Below the pieces are notes generated by a model. It had not been told where the DNA came from. It saw nothing but the letters and a program-made list of their open reading frames with translations, and ran no database searches. The position numbers were made by a program, and so were the translations under genes. From the NCBI RefSeq assembly GCF_029846255.1, contig NZ_JARVWQ010000002.1, positions 1,054,001 through 1,118,000 of the forward strand: 64,000 bases of DNA. Direction: 5' to 3'. Source of the stretch: Amnibacterium sp. CER49 (GTDB taxonomy: Bacteria; Actinomycetota; Actinomycetes; Actinomycetales; Microbacteriaceae). Shown here piece after piece: positions 63,968 to 64,000 of the stretch. The first letter of the stretch is position 1; each line of letters begins with the position of its first letter.

Positions 63968-64000
63968 CCGACGCGCTCGCCGCGCGGGTGCGGGAGGCCG
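63964..64000 (+). CDS. Start of a further gene, probably Mrp/NBP35-type ATPase (3' partial)
   Basis: Only the first 12 codons are in the window (VTDALAARVREA). The GTG overlaps the DUF1003 stop (GTGA), so it is part of the same operon. In related actinobacteria an Mrp-type Fe-S cluster carrier follows DUF1003, and the opening residues fit, but too little is present for a firm call. Confidence 0.45.
   Translation, partial: MTDALAARVREA

Noticed and set aside
1-64000. CRISPR arrays, transposases, prophage genes, toxin-antitoxin pairs or secondary-metabolite clusters.
   Set aside because: None was found: no regular repeat-spacer pattern, no DDE or recombinase motif, and no polyketide or peptide synthetase domains.

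Overview
The window is a contiguous piece of a chromosome from a very GC-rich Gram-positive actinobacterium, most likely a member of the Microbacteriaceae. The signs are: strong GC bias at third codon positions; many GTG and a few TTG starts; dense GTGA/ATGA start-stop overlaps; an actinobacterial-type tmRNA tag ending in ALAA; and gene orders shared with Mycobacterium tuberculosis. These include a Rv3654c-Rv3659c-like Tad locus, the Rv3193c-Rv3202c block (UPF0182, PDZ/Lon-like protease, DUF2342, UvrD2, NudC, AdnA/AdnB), the DUF3107/ferritin-like/RhlE trio, and an MgtE_N-CBS/DUF1003/Mrp-like run. No plasmid, prophage, integrase, transposase or CRISPR array is visible. Coding density is extreme and no stretch above 300 bases lacks a gene or RNA.

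Layout. 1-3.0 kb: a HisN-type phosphatase (cut at the left edge), an ECF sigma factor, an alkyltransferase with an unusual N-terminus, and an Nramp metal importer form one translationally coupled run. 3.0-8.0 kb (minus strand): ssrA (tmRNA), a GNAT acetyltransferase, smpB, ftsX, ftsE and prfB form a ribosome-rescue, division and release-factor cluster. 8.0-9.8 kb: an MFS exporter and a hotdog thioesterase. 9.8-20.1 kb: a Tad/Flp-type pilus locus on the minus strand (tadA-tadB-tadC ... pilin-like, two TadE-like, TadG-like). It is split between tadC and the pilin-like gene by about 5.7 kb holding two methyltransferases, an aldo-keto reductase, a PHP phosphatase, a VOC protein, a DUF222/HNH nuclease and a GNAT pseudogene. 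A run of 15 C (coding sense) lies directly before the pilin-like gene's ribosome-binding site.

20.2-25.2 kb: tRNA-Leu, a DedA protein, the rdgB-rph-murI operon, a 54-residue membrane microprotein, pncB and a DUF3039 protein. 25.2-30.0 kb: an ABC exporter whose ATPase has a 250-residue disordered head, then a Wzm/Wzt-like polysaccharide exporter pair. 30.0-36.9 kb: a membrane protein, an EcsC-family protein, an amylosucrase, a membrane-anchored HtrA protease, and an overlapping convergent pair of a KAT-type aminotransferase and an omega-amidase-like nitrilase. 37.0-46.1 kb: initiator tRNA-fMet with a terminator, UPF0182, PDZ/Lon-like protease, DUF2342, an orphan cyclodehydratase/E1-like protein, UvrD2 and a NudC that has lost its zinc cysteines. 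46.1-53.4 kb: a probable pseudokinase and the double-strand-break helicase-nuclease AdnB/AdnA. 53.5-64 kb: DUF3107, a membrane protein, an LLM-type flavin oxidoreductase, a ferritin-like protein, a DEAD-box helicase, GNAT, PHP, APH, an M24 peptidase, a stress-protein homologue, a cytosolic MgtE_N/CBS protein, DUF1003, and the first codons of what is probably mrp.

Two genome-style features stand out. About fifteen genes have a TANNNT box exactly 6-8 bases before the start codon, as expected for leaderless mRNAs. Several convergent gene pairs overlap at their 3' ends, three of them sharing one CTAG as both stop codons. Nothing seen amounts to a wholly new system. The best candidates for new biology are the C15 tract before the pilin-like gene, the conserved but catalytically degenerate kinase beside AdnAB, the orphan cyclodehydratase-like protein beside UvrD2, and the disordered extensions on FtsE and on the ABC ATPase.
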